Below, in pieces: positions 46,813-55,350 of a stretch of DNA of 64,000 nucleotides. The position numbers were made by a program, and so were the translations under genes. Position 1 is the first letter of the stretch, and each line of letters starts with the position of its first letter. The DNA comes from [Clostridium] hylemonae DSM 15053 (GTDB taxonomy: Bacteria; Bacillota; Clostridia; Lachnospirales; Lachnospiraceae): NCBI RefSeq assembly GCF_008281175.1, contig NZ_CP036524.1, positions 1,054,001 to 1,118,000 of the forward strand, written 5' to 3'. The notes under the pieces are model-generated. The model saw nothing but the letters and a program-made list of their open reading frames with translations. It was not told the origin of the DNA and ran no database searches.

Positions 46813-47732
46813 TGATTTATACAGTAACTTTTAACCCGTCGCTGGATTATGTGATTCAGACGGATAAGCTTTCTCCAGGCGGTATCAACCGGGCGGTGAG
46901 CGAACATATTTATCCGGGAGGCAAGGGCAACAATGTCTCTGTCATACTCTCAAACCTCGGACATAAGAGCAGGGCGCTCGGTTTTGTGGCCGGTTTTACA
47001 GGGGATGCGCTGGAGGAGATGCTGAAAGCACGGGGCTGTTATACAGATTTTATCAGACTGGAAGAGGGATTTACGAGGATCAATGTAAAGATAAACGACG
47101 GGCAGGAGACGGAGATCAACGGGCAGGGGCCTGTTATCACGCAGGAGGCGATCGAGGAGCTCTATGAGCGGCTGGACAGGCTGGTGAAGGACGATATCCT
47201 TGTACTGGCAGGCAGTATTCCTGACACACTCCCTGCGGATATGTATGAAAAGATCATGGCGAGACTTAACGGACGGGGCATCCGTATCGTGGTGGACGCA
47301 ACGAAGGACCTGCTGCTGAATGTGCTGAAGTACCGTCCGTTTCTCATAAAGCCGAACAATCATGAACTCGCAGAGATGTTCGGCGCTGTATTAAATACGG
47401 AGGAAGAGATCATCCGGCACGCCGCCATGCTTCAGAAAAAAGGAGCGCGCAATGTACTTGTGTCCATGGCGGGGGACGGCGCCCTTCTGCTCTCTGAGGA
47501 TGGAGAGATATACAGGAGCCGGCCGCCGAAAGGAGAAGTGAGAAATTCCGTAGGAGCCGGAGATTCCATGGTGGCAGGCTTTCTCACAGGTTATCTGAAT
47601 ACAGGGGATCATGAAAAAGCATTTAAGCTTGGGATCGCGGCGGGAAGCGCGACAGCCTTTATGAACTGGCTTGCAGGCAGAGATGAGATCACAGCACTTC
47701 TCGGTGAACAACCGTCAGCGTATGGATTATAG
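46812..47732 (+). CDS. fruK: 1-phosphofructokinase
   Basis: 306 residues from the ATG that overlaps the regulator stop (TAATG). PfkB family: TFNPSLDYVI start, GGKGNNVSVILS substrate loop, NGQGPVIT, and the GAGDSMVAGFL anion-hole/catalytic Asp motif. It phosphorylates fructose-1-phosphate to the 1,6-bisphosphate. It sits between the regulator and the transporter, the standard fru order. The C-terminal 60 bases precede a new AGGAGGACAG site for fruA. Confidence 0.94.
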   Translation: MIYTVTFNPSLDYVIQTDKLSPGGINRAVSEHIYPGGKGNNVSVILSNLGHKSRALGFVAGFTGDALEEMLKARGCYTDFIRLEEGFTRINVKINDGQETEINGQGPVITQEAIEELYERLDRLVKDDILVLAGSIPDTLPADMYEKIMARLNGRGIRIVVDATKDLLLNVLKYRPFLIKPNNHELAEMFGAVLNTEEEIIRHAAMLQKKGARNVLVSMAGDGALLLSEDGEIYRSRPPKGEVRNSVGAGDSMVAGFLTGYLNTGDHEKAFKLGIAAGSATAFMNWLAGRDEITALLGEQPSAYGL

Positions 47733-47745
47733 GAGGACAGAAATC

Positions 47746-49677
47746 ATGAAAATCGTAGACTTGCTCAAAACTACGGGCATAGAACTGAATGGAGCTGTAA
47801 ACACGAAGGAAGAGGCCATTGACCGGATGGTGGAGCTCATGGCTTCTGGCGGCAATATCGCTGATATAGAGGCATACAGGGCAGGCGTCTATCAAAGAGA
47901 AGAAGAGGGAACGACAGGCATCGGAGAAGGGATCGCTATCCCCCACGCCAAGACTGATGCTGTAAAGTCCCCGGGACTTGCGGCTATGGTGTTAAAGGAC
48001 GGCGTGGACTTTGCTTCACTTGACGCAGAGCCGGTACATCTTATCTTTCTGATCGCTGCGCCGGACACGGAAGATAATGTACATCTGGAGGTGCTCAGCA
48101 GACTGTCCATGCTGCTTATGGACGACAGCTTCCGGGATGATCTCATGAAAGCGGAGACGGCAAAAGAGTTTCTGTCTGTCATAGACAAAGCCGAGCAGGC
48201 CAAGTTCCCCGAGGAACAGGAAGAGAAAAAGGCAGAGGAGGCTCCGGCTGAAAGAGGATATCAGATACTGGCGGTCACCGCATGTCCGACCGGGATCGCC
48301 CATACGTATATGGCGGCGGAAAGTCTGGAAAACAAGGCAAAAGAGATGGGATACACGATCAAGGTGGAGACGAACGGTTCCGGCGGGGATAAAAATGTTC
48401 TGACTGCAGACGAGATCGCAGCCTGTGACTGTATCATCATAGCGGCGGACAAGGATGTGAAAATGGCAAGATTTGACGGCAAACCGGTTCTTATGACCAA
48501 GGTGGCCAACGGCATCAGCAAAGCAGAGCAGCTTATCACGGAGGCGGTCGGCGGCAAGGTTCCGGTCTATCACAGCAGAGGCGGGGAAGAAGAGCGTATG
48601 GCCGATGACGGGGAAGGACTCGGGCGCAAAATATATAAAAGCCTGATGAATGGCGTATCCCACATGCTTCCGTTCGTTATCGGAGGCGGCATCCTGATCG
48701 CGCTGTCTTTTCTCGTGGACGGGGCCAATGCCGGGGGAGCCGACTTTGGTAAAGGCAGCCCGATGGCGCTGTTTTTTAACACGGTGGGAAATACAGCGTT
48801 TGGCATGATGTTTCCGGTTCTCGCCGGATATATCGCCATGGCCATCGGAGACAGACCGGCGCTTATGCCCGGTATTGTAGGCGGACTTCTCGCTAAGGCA
48901 GGAACGTCGGTCACGCTTCCGGAAGAAGCGTGGGTTTCCTCCGGTTTTTTCGGAGCGCTCATTGCCGGCTTTGTGGCCGGGTATCTCATGGTGCTGATCA
49001 AGAAGCTGCTTGGGAGACTTCCAAAGTCGCTGGAGGGCACAAAACCGGTGCTGCTATTCCCGTTCCTAGGCATCCTGCTTATGGGCGTGATCATGATCTT
49101 TGCCGTGAATCCGCCGATCGGGGCATTTAATACGTGGCTTAATGATATGCTTGCAGGCATGGGCGAATCAAGCAAAATACTTCTCGGCGCAGTGCTGGGC
49201 GGCATGATGTCCATCGATTTCGGGGGCCCGTTCAACAAGGCGGCATACGTGTTCGGCACGGCGGCCATCGCAAGCGGCCAGATCGATATCATGGCGGCTG
49301 TAATGATCGGCGGCATGACGCCCCCGATAGCGATAGCGCTCGCCACGACGTTTTTCCGGAACAGATTTACGAAAAGTGAGAAGCAGACGACGATCACGAA
49401 CTATATTATGGGGCTTTCCTTTATCACAGAGGGGGCCATACCTTTTGCGGCTGCAGACCCGCTGCGCATCATCCCGCCCTGTGTGCTTGGCTCGGCTGTG
49501 GCGGGAGCGCTCTCTATGGCGTTTGGCTGCGGCTCCAGAGCGCCCCACGGCGGCATTTTCGTCATAGGCATCATCGAGAACGCACCGATGTTCTTTTTGG
49601 CGCTGGCGGCAGGCGCTGTTGTATCCATGGCCGGAATCGTACTTTTGAAGAAACCGCTTCCGGCAGACAAACGTTAA
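47746..49677 (+). CDS. fruA: Fructose PTS permease, EIIABC fusion
   Basis: 643 residues from the ATG after AGGAGGACAG; an in-frame upstream ATG lies inside fruK and lacks a site. EIIA-fru domain (1-150) with His67 in GEGIAIPHAKT, EIIB-fru (about 170-270) with Cys180 in VTACPTGIAHTYMAA, and EIIC-fru (about 290-640) with roughly eight helices. It imports fructose as fructose-1-phosphate. Fused A-B-C order is the normal Firmicute FruA. The following HPr and enzyme I complete a private phosphorelay. Confidence 0.95.
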   Translation: MKIVDLLKTTGIELNGAVNTKEEAIDRMVELMASGGNIADIEAYRAGVYQREEEGTTGIGEGIAIPHAKTDAVKSPGLAAMVLKDGVDFASLDAEPVHLIFLIAAPDTEDNVHLEVLSRLSMLLMDDSFRDDLMKAETAKEFLSVIDKAEQAKFPEEQEEKKAEEAPAERGYQILAVTACPTGIAHTYMAAESLENKAKEMGYTIKVETNGSGGDKNVLTADEIAACDCIIIAADKDVKMARFDGKPVLMTKVANGISKAEQLITEAVGGKVPVYHSRGGEEERMADDGEGLGRKIYKSLMNGVSHMLPFVIGGGILIALSFLVDGANAGGADFGKGSPMALFFNTVGNTAFGMMFPVLAGYIAMAIGDRPALMPGIVGGLLAKAGTSVTLPEEAWVSSGFFGALIAGFVAGYLMVLIKKLLGRLPKSLEGTKPVLLFPFLGILLMGVIMIFAVNPPIGAFNTWLNDMLAGMGESSKILLGAVLGGMMSIDFGGPFNKAAYVFGTAAIASGQIDIMAAVMIGGMTPPIAIALATTFFRNRFTKSEKQTTITNYIMGLSFITEGAIPFAAADPLRIIPPCVLGSAVAGALSMAFGCGSRAPHGGIFVIGIIENAPMFFLALAAGAVVSMAGIVLLKKPLPADKR

Positions 49678-49720
49678 CAAATTGTTTATAATAGAGAAGT
49701 AAGAGAAGGAGAAAAAGATC

Positions 49721-49978
49721 ATGAAAGAATTTCAATATGTACTCACAGACAGAGAAGGTATCCACGCAAGACCGGCTGGTCTGCTCGTAAAGAAGGCAAA
49801 TGAATTTCAGTCAGATATAAAGATCGAAAGAGGCGGAAAGAGTGCCGACGCAAAAAGAATATTCGCTGTGATGGGACTTGGCGCCAAGTGCGGGGAGCAG
49901 ATCGCCGTAACGGCAGAAGGGGCTGACGAAGAAGCGGCAGCAGCCGCCATGGAAGCATTTTTGAAAGAAAACTTATAA
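49721..49978 (+). CDS. ptsH: HPr-like phosphocarrier with Arg at position 46
   Basis: 85 residues aligned without gaps to HPr. The active-site His15 is present in GIHARPAG. The regulatory Ser46 (in KSIMGVM of Bacillus HPr) is Arg46 here (KRIFAVMGLG). HPr kinase could therefore not phosphorylate it, so this carrier should work in sugar transport but not in CcpA-type carbon repression. It sits between fruA and a second enzyme I, with AGAAGGAG upstream of the ATG. Confidence 0.9.
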   Translation: MKEFQYVLTDREGIHARPAGLLVKKANEFQSDIKIERGGKSADAKRIFAVMGLGAKCGEQIAVTAEGADEEAAAAAMEAFLKENL

Positions 49979-50005
49979 TCCACTGCAAAAAAGGAATGGT
50001 CTGAG

Positions 50006-51625
50006 ATGATTACGTTAGAAGGTAAGAGTGTTTACGGCGGTATCGCGATCGGAAAGATCGCATTTTATAAAAGAAGCGAGATCACGATCAAGAGATGCCA
50101 TGTGGAAGATACTAAGAGGGAAGTGAAACGGTTTGAAGAGGCAAAAGTAAAAGCCTCACAGGAGCTTCAGGAGCTGCATGACAAGGCCGTAGAAGATGTG
50201 GGCGAAGCGAACGCCATGATCTTCGAGATACATCAGATGATGCTTGAGGACCTGGATTACGTGGAATCCATCGTAAATATCATTACAACCCAGGAAGTCA
50301 ATACCGAGTATGCCATCGGGACTACGGCCGACAATTTCGCGGCTATGTTCCAGGCGATGGACGACGCATATATGCAGGGGCGGGCCGCAGATGTCAGGGA
50401 TGTGTCCGAGCGGCTTCTCCGCGTGCTTTCAGAGAACAAAAGCGGTCCGATGGCAGTCGGTGAGCCGGTCATCATAGCTGCCGACGATCTCGTGCCAAGT
50501 GAGACGGTACAGCTTGATAAAGAAAAGGTGCTGGCCTTCGTGACCATGTACGGTTCCGCCAACTCACATACCGCGATTCTGGCAAGGACGATGAATATAC
50601 CGGCAGTCATAGGCACGGGGGAAGGACTCGCACAGGAGTATGACGGGAAAACAGCGGTCGTGGACGGCTTTGAAGGGAAGATCTACATTGAGCCCGACGG
50701 TCCGACGATGGAACGGATGCAGAGAAAACAGCAGGAGGACGCGGCGCAGAGAGAACTTCTGCAGCAGCTCAAAGGCAAAGAAAATATAACTGCAGACGGA
50801 CAGAAGATCCAGGTATATGCCAACATCGGCAGCATGGCCGACGTCGGGGCGGTACTTAAAAATGACGCGGGCGGCATCGGGCTGTTCAGAAGTGAGTTTC
50901 TGTATCTGGAGAGTAACACGTACCCGACGGAGGAGCAGCAGTTTGGCGTATATAAAACTGTGGCGGAGAATATGGCGGGAAAGAAAGTGATCATCCGGAC
51001 GCTGGACATCGGCGCAGACAAGCAGGTGGATTATTTCGGCCTTGATAAGGAGGAAAATCCTGCGCTCGGATACCGCGCGATCCGTATCTGCCTGACGCAG
51101 ACAGACATATTTAAGACACAGCTTCGGGCTCTCTACCGGGCTTCGGCGTTCGGGCAGATAGCCATCATGTTTCCGATGATCATCTCCGTGGAAGAGGTGA
51201 GGAAGATCAAAGGTATCATAGAAGAAGTGAAAGCGGAACTGAAGGCGGAAGGCATTCAGTTCCGGGAGGATGTGGAAACCGGGATCATGATAGAGACTCC
51301 CGCCGCCGTTATGGTGAGCCGCGAACTGGCAAAAGAGGTGGACTTCTTCAGTGTTGGTACCAATGACCTGACGCAGTATACACTTGCGGTCGACCGGCAG
51401 AATGAAAAGCTGGACGAGTTTTATGACGCCCATCATCCCGCCGTGCTTGCCATGATCCGCATGGCTGCCGAAAGCGCGCACGCTGAGGGCAAGTGGATCG
51501 GGATATGCGGAGAGCTGGCGGCGGATTTGTCACTGACGAAAACATTTCTTTCCATGGGAATCGATGAACTGTCCGTGTCACCCGGTATGGTGCTTCCGCT
51601 TAGAAAAGTGATCCGGGAATCATAA
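50006..51625 (+). CDS. ptsI: PTS enzyme I, copy 2 (fructose operon)
   Basis: 539 residues, collinear with the enzyme I at 44159. Phosphohistidine His188 in NSHTAILARTMN, FRSEFLYL, MIETPAAVMVSREL and FFSVGTNDLTQY are intact. The Cys expected in the PEP site (GICGEL) is present. It should accept phosphate from PEP and serve the adjacent HPr-like protein. Two intact enzymes I in 7.5 kb suggest specialised or backup phosphorelays. AAAAGGAATGG precedes the ATG, 27 bases after ptsH. Confidence 0.95.
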   Translation: MITLEGKSVYGGIAIGKIAFYKRSEITIKRCHVEDTKREVKRFEEAKVKASQELQELHDKAVEDVGEANAMIFEIHQMMLEDLDYVESIVNIITTQEVNTEYAIGTTADNFAAMFQAMDDAYMQGRAADVRDVSERLLRVLSENKSGPMAVGEPVIIAADDLVPSETVQLDKEKVLAFVTMYGSANSHTAILARTMNIPAVIGTGEGLAQEYDGKTAVVDGFEGKIYIEPDGPTMERMQRKQQEDAAQRELLQQLKGKENITADGQKIQVYANIGSMADVGAVLKNDAGGIGLFRSEFLYLESNTYPTEEQQFGVYKTVAENMAGKKVIIRTLDIGADKQVDYFGLDKEENPALGYRAIRICLTQTDIFKTQLRALYRASAFGQIAIMFPMIISVEEVRKIKGIIEEVKAELKAEGIQFREDVETGIMIETPAAVMVSRELAKEVDFFSVGTNDLTQYTLAVDRQNEKLDEFYDAHHPAVLAMIRMAAESAHAEGKWIGICGELAADLSLTKTFLSMGIDELSVSPGMVLPLRKVIRES

Positions 51626-51633
51626 ATTTTGGC

Positions 51634-51661
51634 AGATCCGTTTACATAACGGGTCTGTTTT
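51634..51661 (+). terminator. Rho-independent terminator of the fructose operon
   Basis: AGATCCGTT-TACAT-AACGGGTCT stem (one G-T pair) followed by GTTTT. Confidence 0.8.
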
Positions 51662-51684
51662 GTTACACTGATCTATGTTATACT
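51656..51684 (+). promoter_or_regulatory. Promoter of the purine permease
   Basis: Extended -10 TGTTATACT (51676-51684); the -35 (TGTTTT, 51656-51661) is weak and overlaps the preceding terminator tail. No purine riboswitch is visible in the 47-base leader. Confidence 0.55.
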
Positions 51685-51730
51685 ATTAACGTAGGAAAGA
51701 GAGAACAAATACTACGAAGGAGGGAATTCA

Positions 51731-53113
51731 ATGTTAGAAAAGCTATTCAAACTAAATGCCAACGGTACAGATGTGAAGACTGAAATTCTGGCCGGCATCA
51801 CAACATTCATGACAATGGCGTACATTCTGGCTGTCAATCCGAGCATCCTGTCCGCAACCGGTATGGATTCGGGGGCGATCTTTACGGCAACAGCGCTTGC
51901 CGCGCTTATTGGTACGCTGCTCATGGCAGTCTGTGCAAATTATCCGTTTGCCCTTGCGCCGGGGATGGGACTGAACGCGTATTTTGCGTACACCGTTGTA
52001 CTCGGTATGGGATATAAGTGGGAAGTGGCATTGACGGCGGTGTTCGTGGAAGGTATCATCTTTATCGTACTTTCACTTACAAATGTGCGCGAAGCCATCT
52101 TTAACGCGATCCCGAAGAACTTAAAGGCAGCGGTGAGCGTTGGTATCGGTCTGTTTATCGCATTTATCGGCCTTCAGAACGCGAATGTCGTGACAGGAGG
52201 CTCCACGCTTATCCAGCTGTTCTCACTGGACGGCTATAATGCGGCGAAAGGTGTGGAGGCATCATTTAACGACGTAGGAATCACGGTTCTTCTCGCTATT
52301 GTCGGCATTATCATCACGGGTATCCTTGTTATCAAGAATATCAAAGGCAATATACTCTGGGGAATTCTCATTACGTGGATACTCGGGATCATCTGCCAGT
52401 TTGCCGGGCTGTATGTGCCGAACCCGGAGATCGGCTTCTATGGGCTGCTTCCGGATTTCAGCGGAGGATTATCAGTTCCAAGCCTTGCGCCGGTATTTAT
52501 GAAGCTTGACTTTTCCGGTATATTTTCCGTGAACTTTATTGTCGTAATATTTGCATTCTTATTTGTGGACATGTTCGATACGATCGGTACGCTGATCGGT
52601 GTGTCCTCCAAGGCGAATATGCTCAATGAAGAAGGCAAGCTCCCACGCATCAAGGGCGCGCTTCTCGCAGATGCCATTGCAACGACAGCGGGCGCGGTAC
52701 TTGGAACAACGACGACCACTACATATGTAGAGAGTGCGTCCGGTGTATCTGAGGGAGGAAGGACCGGGCTTACCGCAGTGACGACAGCGGTCCTTTTCGG
52801 ACTGGCGCTGTTCCTGTCACCGATATTCCTGGCGATCCCGTCCTTTGCAACGGCGCCGGCGCTTGTAGTTGTAGGATTCTACATGTTGACGAACGTAGTC
52901 AATATTGATTTCGAGGACTATGCAGAATCGATTCCGTGTTATATCTGTATTCTGGCAATGCCGTTTTTCTACAGCATTTCCGAAGGTATCTCCATGGGAG
53001 TTATCTCTTTTGTGGCATTGAATCTGCTCACAGGAAAGGCGAAGGAAAAGAAGATCAGTGTACTCATGTACATACTGGCCATATTGTTCATACTGAAATA
53101 TATTTTCCTGTAA
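51731..53113 (+). CDS. NCS2 family purine permease (AzgA/PbuG-like)
   Basis: 460 residues, about 12-14 membrane helices. The AzgA-type NCS2 signatures are ILAGITTFMTMAYILAVNP at the N-terminus, ALAPGMGLNAYFAYTV, LFVDMFDTIGTLIGVSSK and the TTTTYVESASGVSEGGRTG motif. These proteins import adenine, guanine or hypoxanthine with protons. It is monocistronic, between two terminators, with AAGGAGGGAATT before the ATG. Confidence 0.93.
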   Translation: MLEKLFKLNANGTDVKTEILAGITTFMTMAYILAVNPSILSATGMDSGAIFTATALAALIGTLLMAVCANYPFALAPGMGLNAYFAYTVVLGMGYKWEVALTAVFVEGIIFIVLSLTNVREAIFNAIPKNLKAAVSVGIGLFIAFIGLQNANVVTGGSTLIQLFSLDGYNAAKGVEASFNDVGITVLLAIVGIIITGILVIKNIKGNILWGILITWILGIICQFAGLYVPNPEIGFYGLLPDFSGGLSVPSLAPVFMKLDFSGIFSVNFIVVIFAFLFVDMFDTIGTLIGVSSKANMLNEEGKLPRIKGALLADAIATTAGAVLGTTTTTTYVESASGVSEGGRTGLTAVTTAVLFGLALFLSPIFLAIPSFATAPALVVVGFYMLTNVVNIDFEDYAESIPCYICILAMPFFYSISEGISMGVISFVALNLLTGKAKEKKISVLMYILAILFILKYIFL

Positions 53114-53128
53114 TATAGTGTAAGAAGG

Positions 53129-53169
53129 AGATCCCCGTGTGACACATCTGTGTCACACGGGGATCTTTC
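53129..53169 (+). terminator. Rho-independent terminator after the purine permease
   Basis: AGATCCCCGTGTGACACA / TGTGTCACACGGGGATCT, 18 base pairs with a 2-base centre, then TT and a T-rich run. Confidence 0.9.
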
Positions 53170-53252
53170 TGTCTGTGGCCGGCCCGGGATAAGACGGCGG
53201 CCGCTTATATATACGATTCACTACGTTTTGATATTTTGAATCTGCCTATATA

Positions 53253-53281
53253 TTGTGTAATGCTTCGTATCATGTTATAGT
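53253..53281 (+). promoter_or_regulatory. Promoter of the two-component pair
   Basis: TTGTGT (53253-53258), 17 bases ending TGT, TATAGT (53276-53281): extended -10, 48 bases before the ATG. Confidence 0.55.
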
Positions 53282-53328
53282 TTATATTATAAAATACAAC
53301 TTGAAAAAGGATTCGTAAGGAGGAAAAA

Positions 53329-54048
53329 ATGAAAATAGCAGTCTGCGAGGATAAAGAAAAAGAGCAGGACCTGCTCTGTGAACTGATAAAGACAGCCATG
53401 GCGCGCCGGGATGTGGACGCCGAACTTGAGGTGTTCGGTACTGCCGGGGAGCTTTTGAAGGCTGCGAAGAAAACCTTTTTTTCCATGCTTTTTCTGGACA
53501 TCCTTCTGCCGGGACTTTCCGGCATGGACGCCGCACTGAAGCTGCGGCGGGAGGGGAACTACTCGCCGGTAGTGTTCACGACAAACACAAAAGAATATAT
53601 GGCGCAAAGCTACAGTGTATGGGCGGTGGATTATCTTTTAAAGCCCCTTGAACAGGAAAGTGTGGACGAGGCGTTTTCCCGTGCGCTCAAGGTTCTGGAG
53701 GGCACGGAGAAGTATCTGGAGATCATGGTATCACGGCATATCGAACGTATTCCATATTCCGATATCTATTATATGAAAGGAAATAACCGCAACTGCATGA
53801 TATATACCCGGACCGGCACGTACAATCCGTATGAATCGGTGCAGGGCATATTGAAAAAACTTACAGACAACCGCTTTCTTAACAGCCACCGCAGCTACAT
53901 CATCAATCTGGACCATGTGATCGCGGTACAGCGGGGCAAGGCGGCCATGCGCGATGACGTGCTGCTGCCCATCCGCAGGGGTGAGACCGGACTGGTCCGC
54001 CGCGCGTGGGAGGACAGACGGTTTGAAGTCGTGGGAAGGGGTGAGTAA
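53329..54048 (+). CDS. LytTR family response regulator (AgrA-like)
   Basis: 239 residues. Receiver domain 1-120 with phospho-Asp57 in LFLDILLPGLSG and the conserved Thr/Lys region (VFTTN, LLKPLEQ), then a LytTR DNA-binding domain (about 140-238) with YMKGNNRN and FLNSHRSYIINLDHV. LytTR regulators control virulence, bacteriocin or autolysis genes and read two direct repeats. It overlaps nothing but touches the kinase start exactly, so the two are translationally linked. GTAAGGAGG precedes the ATG. Confidence 0.93.
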   Translation: MKIAVCEDKEKEQDLLCELIKTAMARRDVDAELEVFGTAGELLKAAKKTFFSMLFLDILLPGLSGMDAALKLRREGNYSPVVFTTNTKEYMAQSYSVWAVDYLLKPLEQESVDEAFSRALKVLEGTEKYLEIMVSRHIERIPYSDIYYMKGNNRNCMIYTRTGTYNPYESVQGILKKLTDNRFLNSHRSYIINLDHVIAVQRGKAAMRDDVLLPIRRGETGLVRRAWEDRRFEVVGRGE

Positions 54049-55350
54049 ATGAATACAGCGATACAACTGGCGGCCAGGTATATTCTGTCGGAAGTTCCAT
54101 GGTACTTCCTCGCCTGTGTTCCCTTTCTGAAACAGCGGCGCGTTTCCAGGACAGTGATCGGCCTGATGGCCGCTTTTATGATCGCCTTCCGGGCAGCCAG
54201 TGCCTTTGTGCTTGTGCTGGCGGTTCCCAACTGGCTCAACTATACGGCGTATGCCTATCTGCTCAACTACCTTCTGCTTATCACCTTGTTTATCCGGGCG
54301 TTCCGTGTTTCCGCTGTCCGGCTGTTTTATGTTTTTTTACTGATGTATTCGATCTCAACGTGCATCAATCAGATCGCATATGGAAGTCTGTTTTATCTGT
54401 TTCCTTACAAAGCTGCCGGAGTGCCGCGTTTCACACTTCTGACCGTTATGCAGTTTGCCGGCAGTCTGATCGTGATGCCGTTTTTGTATCGATTTTGTAA
54501 AGGCAGCCTGCAGACTGCGCTGGAGCAGCTGGATAAAAAAAGTATCCTGCTGCTGTGCGTGACGCCGCTGACTTTTGCGGTGATCGCGCTTGCCTTTGTG
54601 GCCTACGGCGATACAAAGCCGGTTGAAGATCTGAGCTTGAATCTGCTGTATCTGCTTGTCTCCCTGGCCGGCATTATCAGTTACTTTTTTAATCTGAAGA
54701 TGCTGTTGAACAGTGCAGAGCGGCTGAACAAGGAGCATGAGCTGGAAACGCGGCTTGCGCTGCAGGCGAAAGACTATGAAAATCTGACCCAGAGTATCGA
54801 GGCTGCCCGCGCCGCCCGGCACGACCTGCGGCATCACCTTGGAGCTATGCGTGACTTTGCGGGGCGGAACGACACGGCAGGCATGCTTCAATATCTGGAC
54901 GAATATTCGGCCAGCCTGCCAGGTGACGATGTGCCCGACTGGTGTGAGAACAGGACGGTCAATGCCCTGCTCAAGCATTATCTGGCCATTGCGGCAGGGG
55001 CGGGAGTGCATCTGGATGTGAAGCTGGACCTTCCTATGGGGGCCGGCGTGCCGGACACAGACCTCTGTGTGGTGTTCGGCAATATATTTGAGAATGCGGT
55101 CAACGCAGCCGCAGGAGGGGAAGACGCCTTCATCCGCGCCCGCTGCGTAACCGGCGGAGATGATATTGTACTCACGGTGGAAAACAGCATCGGCTCTGCG
55201 GCTTCCCACGGAGAGGGGCTGGGCCTTAGGAATGTGGAGGCAGCCGTAAAGAAAAGCAGCGGCACGGCACGGTTTGAGAAAAAGGGCAGTGTCTATACCA
55301 GCAAGGTTATTTTGAGAAAAGTACAGCAGAGCGGGGGGCGTCGCCGTTAA
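54049..55350 (+). CDS. GHKL sensor histidine kinase (AgrC-like)
   Basis: 433 residues starting at the base after the response-regulator stop. Seven or so N-terminal membrane helices (about 1-215), a coiled linker, then the H-box AARHDLRHHLGAM and a GHKL/HATPase_c_5 domain with N-box FENAVNAA and G-box GEGLGLRNV. This is the AgrC/ComD sensor design, usually for peptide signals, but no agrB/agrD-like genes lie nearby. The last four bases overlap the convergent transporter stop. Confidence 0.9.
   Translation: MNTAIQLAARYILSEVPWYFLACVPFLKQRRVSRTVIGLMAAFMIAFRAASAFVLVLAVPNWLNYTAYAYLLNYLLLITLFIRAFRVSAVRLFYVFLLMYSISTCINQIAYGSLFYLFPYKAAGVPRFTLLTVMQFAGSLIVMPFLYRFCKGSLQTALEQLDKKSILLLCVTPLTFAVIALAFVAYGDTKPVEDLSLNLLYLLVSLAGIISYFFNLKMLLNSAERLNKEHELETRLALQAKDYENLTQSIEAARAARHDLRHHLGAMRDFAGRNDTAGMLQYLDEYSASLPGDDVPDWCENRTVNALLKHYLAIAAGAGVHLDVKLDLPMGAGVPDTDLCVVFGNIFENAVNAAAGGEDAFIRARCVTGGDDIVLTVENSIGSAASHGEGLGLRNVEAAVKKSSGTARFEKKGSVYTSKVILRKVQQSGGRRR

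Noticed and set aside
48570-49397. 275-codon minus-strand frame within fruA
   Set aside because: Lies wholly opposite the conserved EIIC domain and resembles the antisense of hydrophobic codons.
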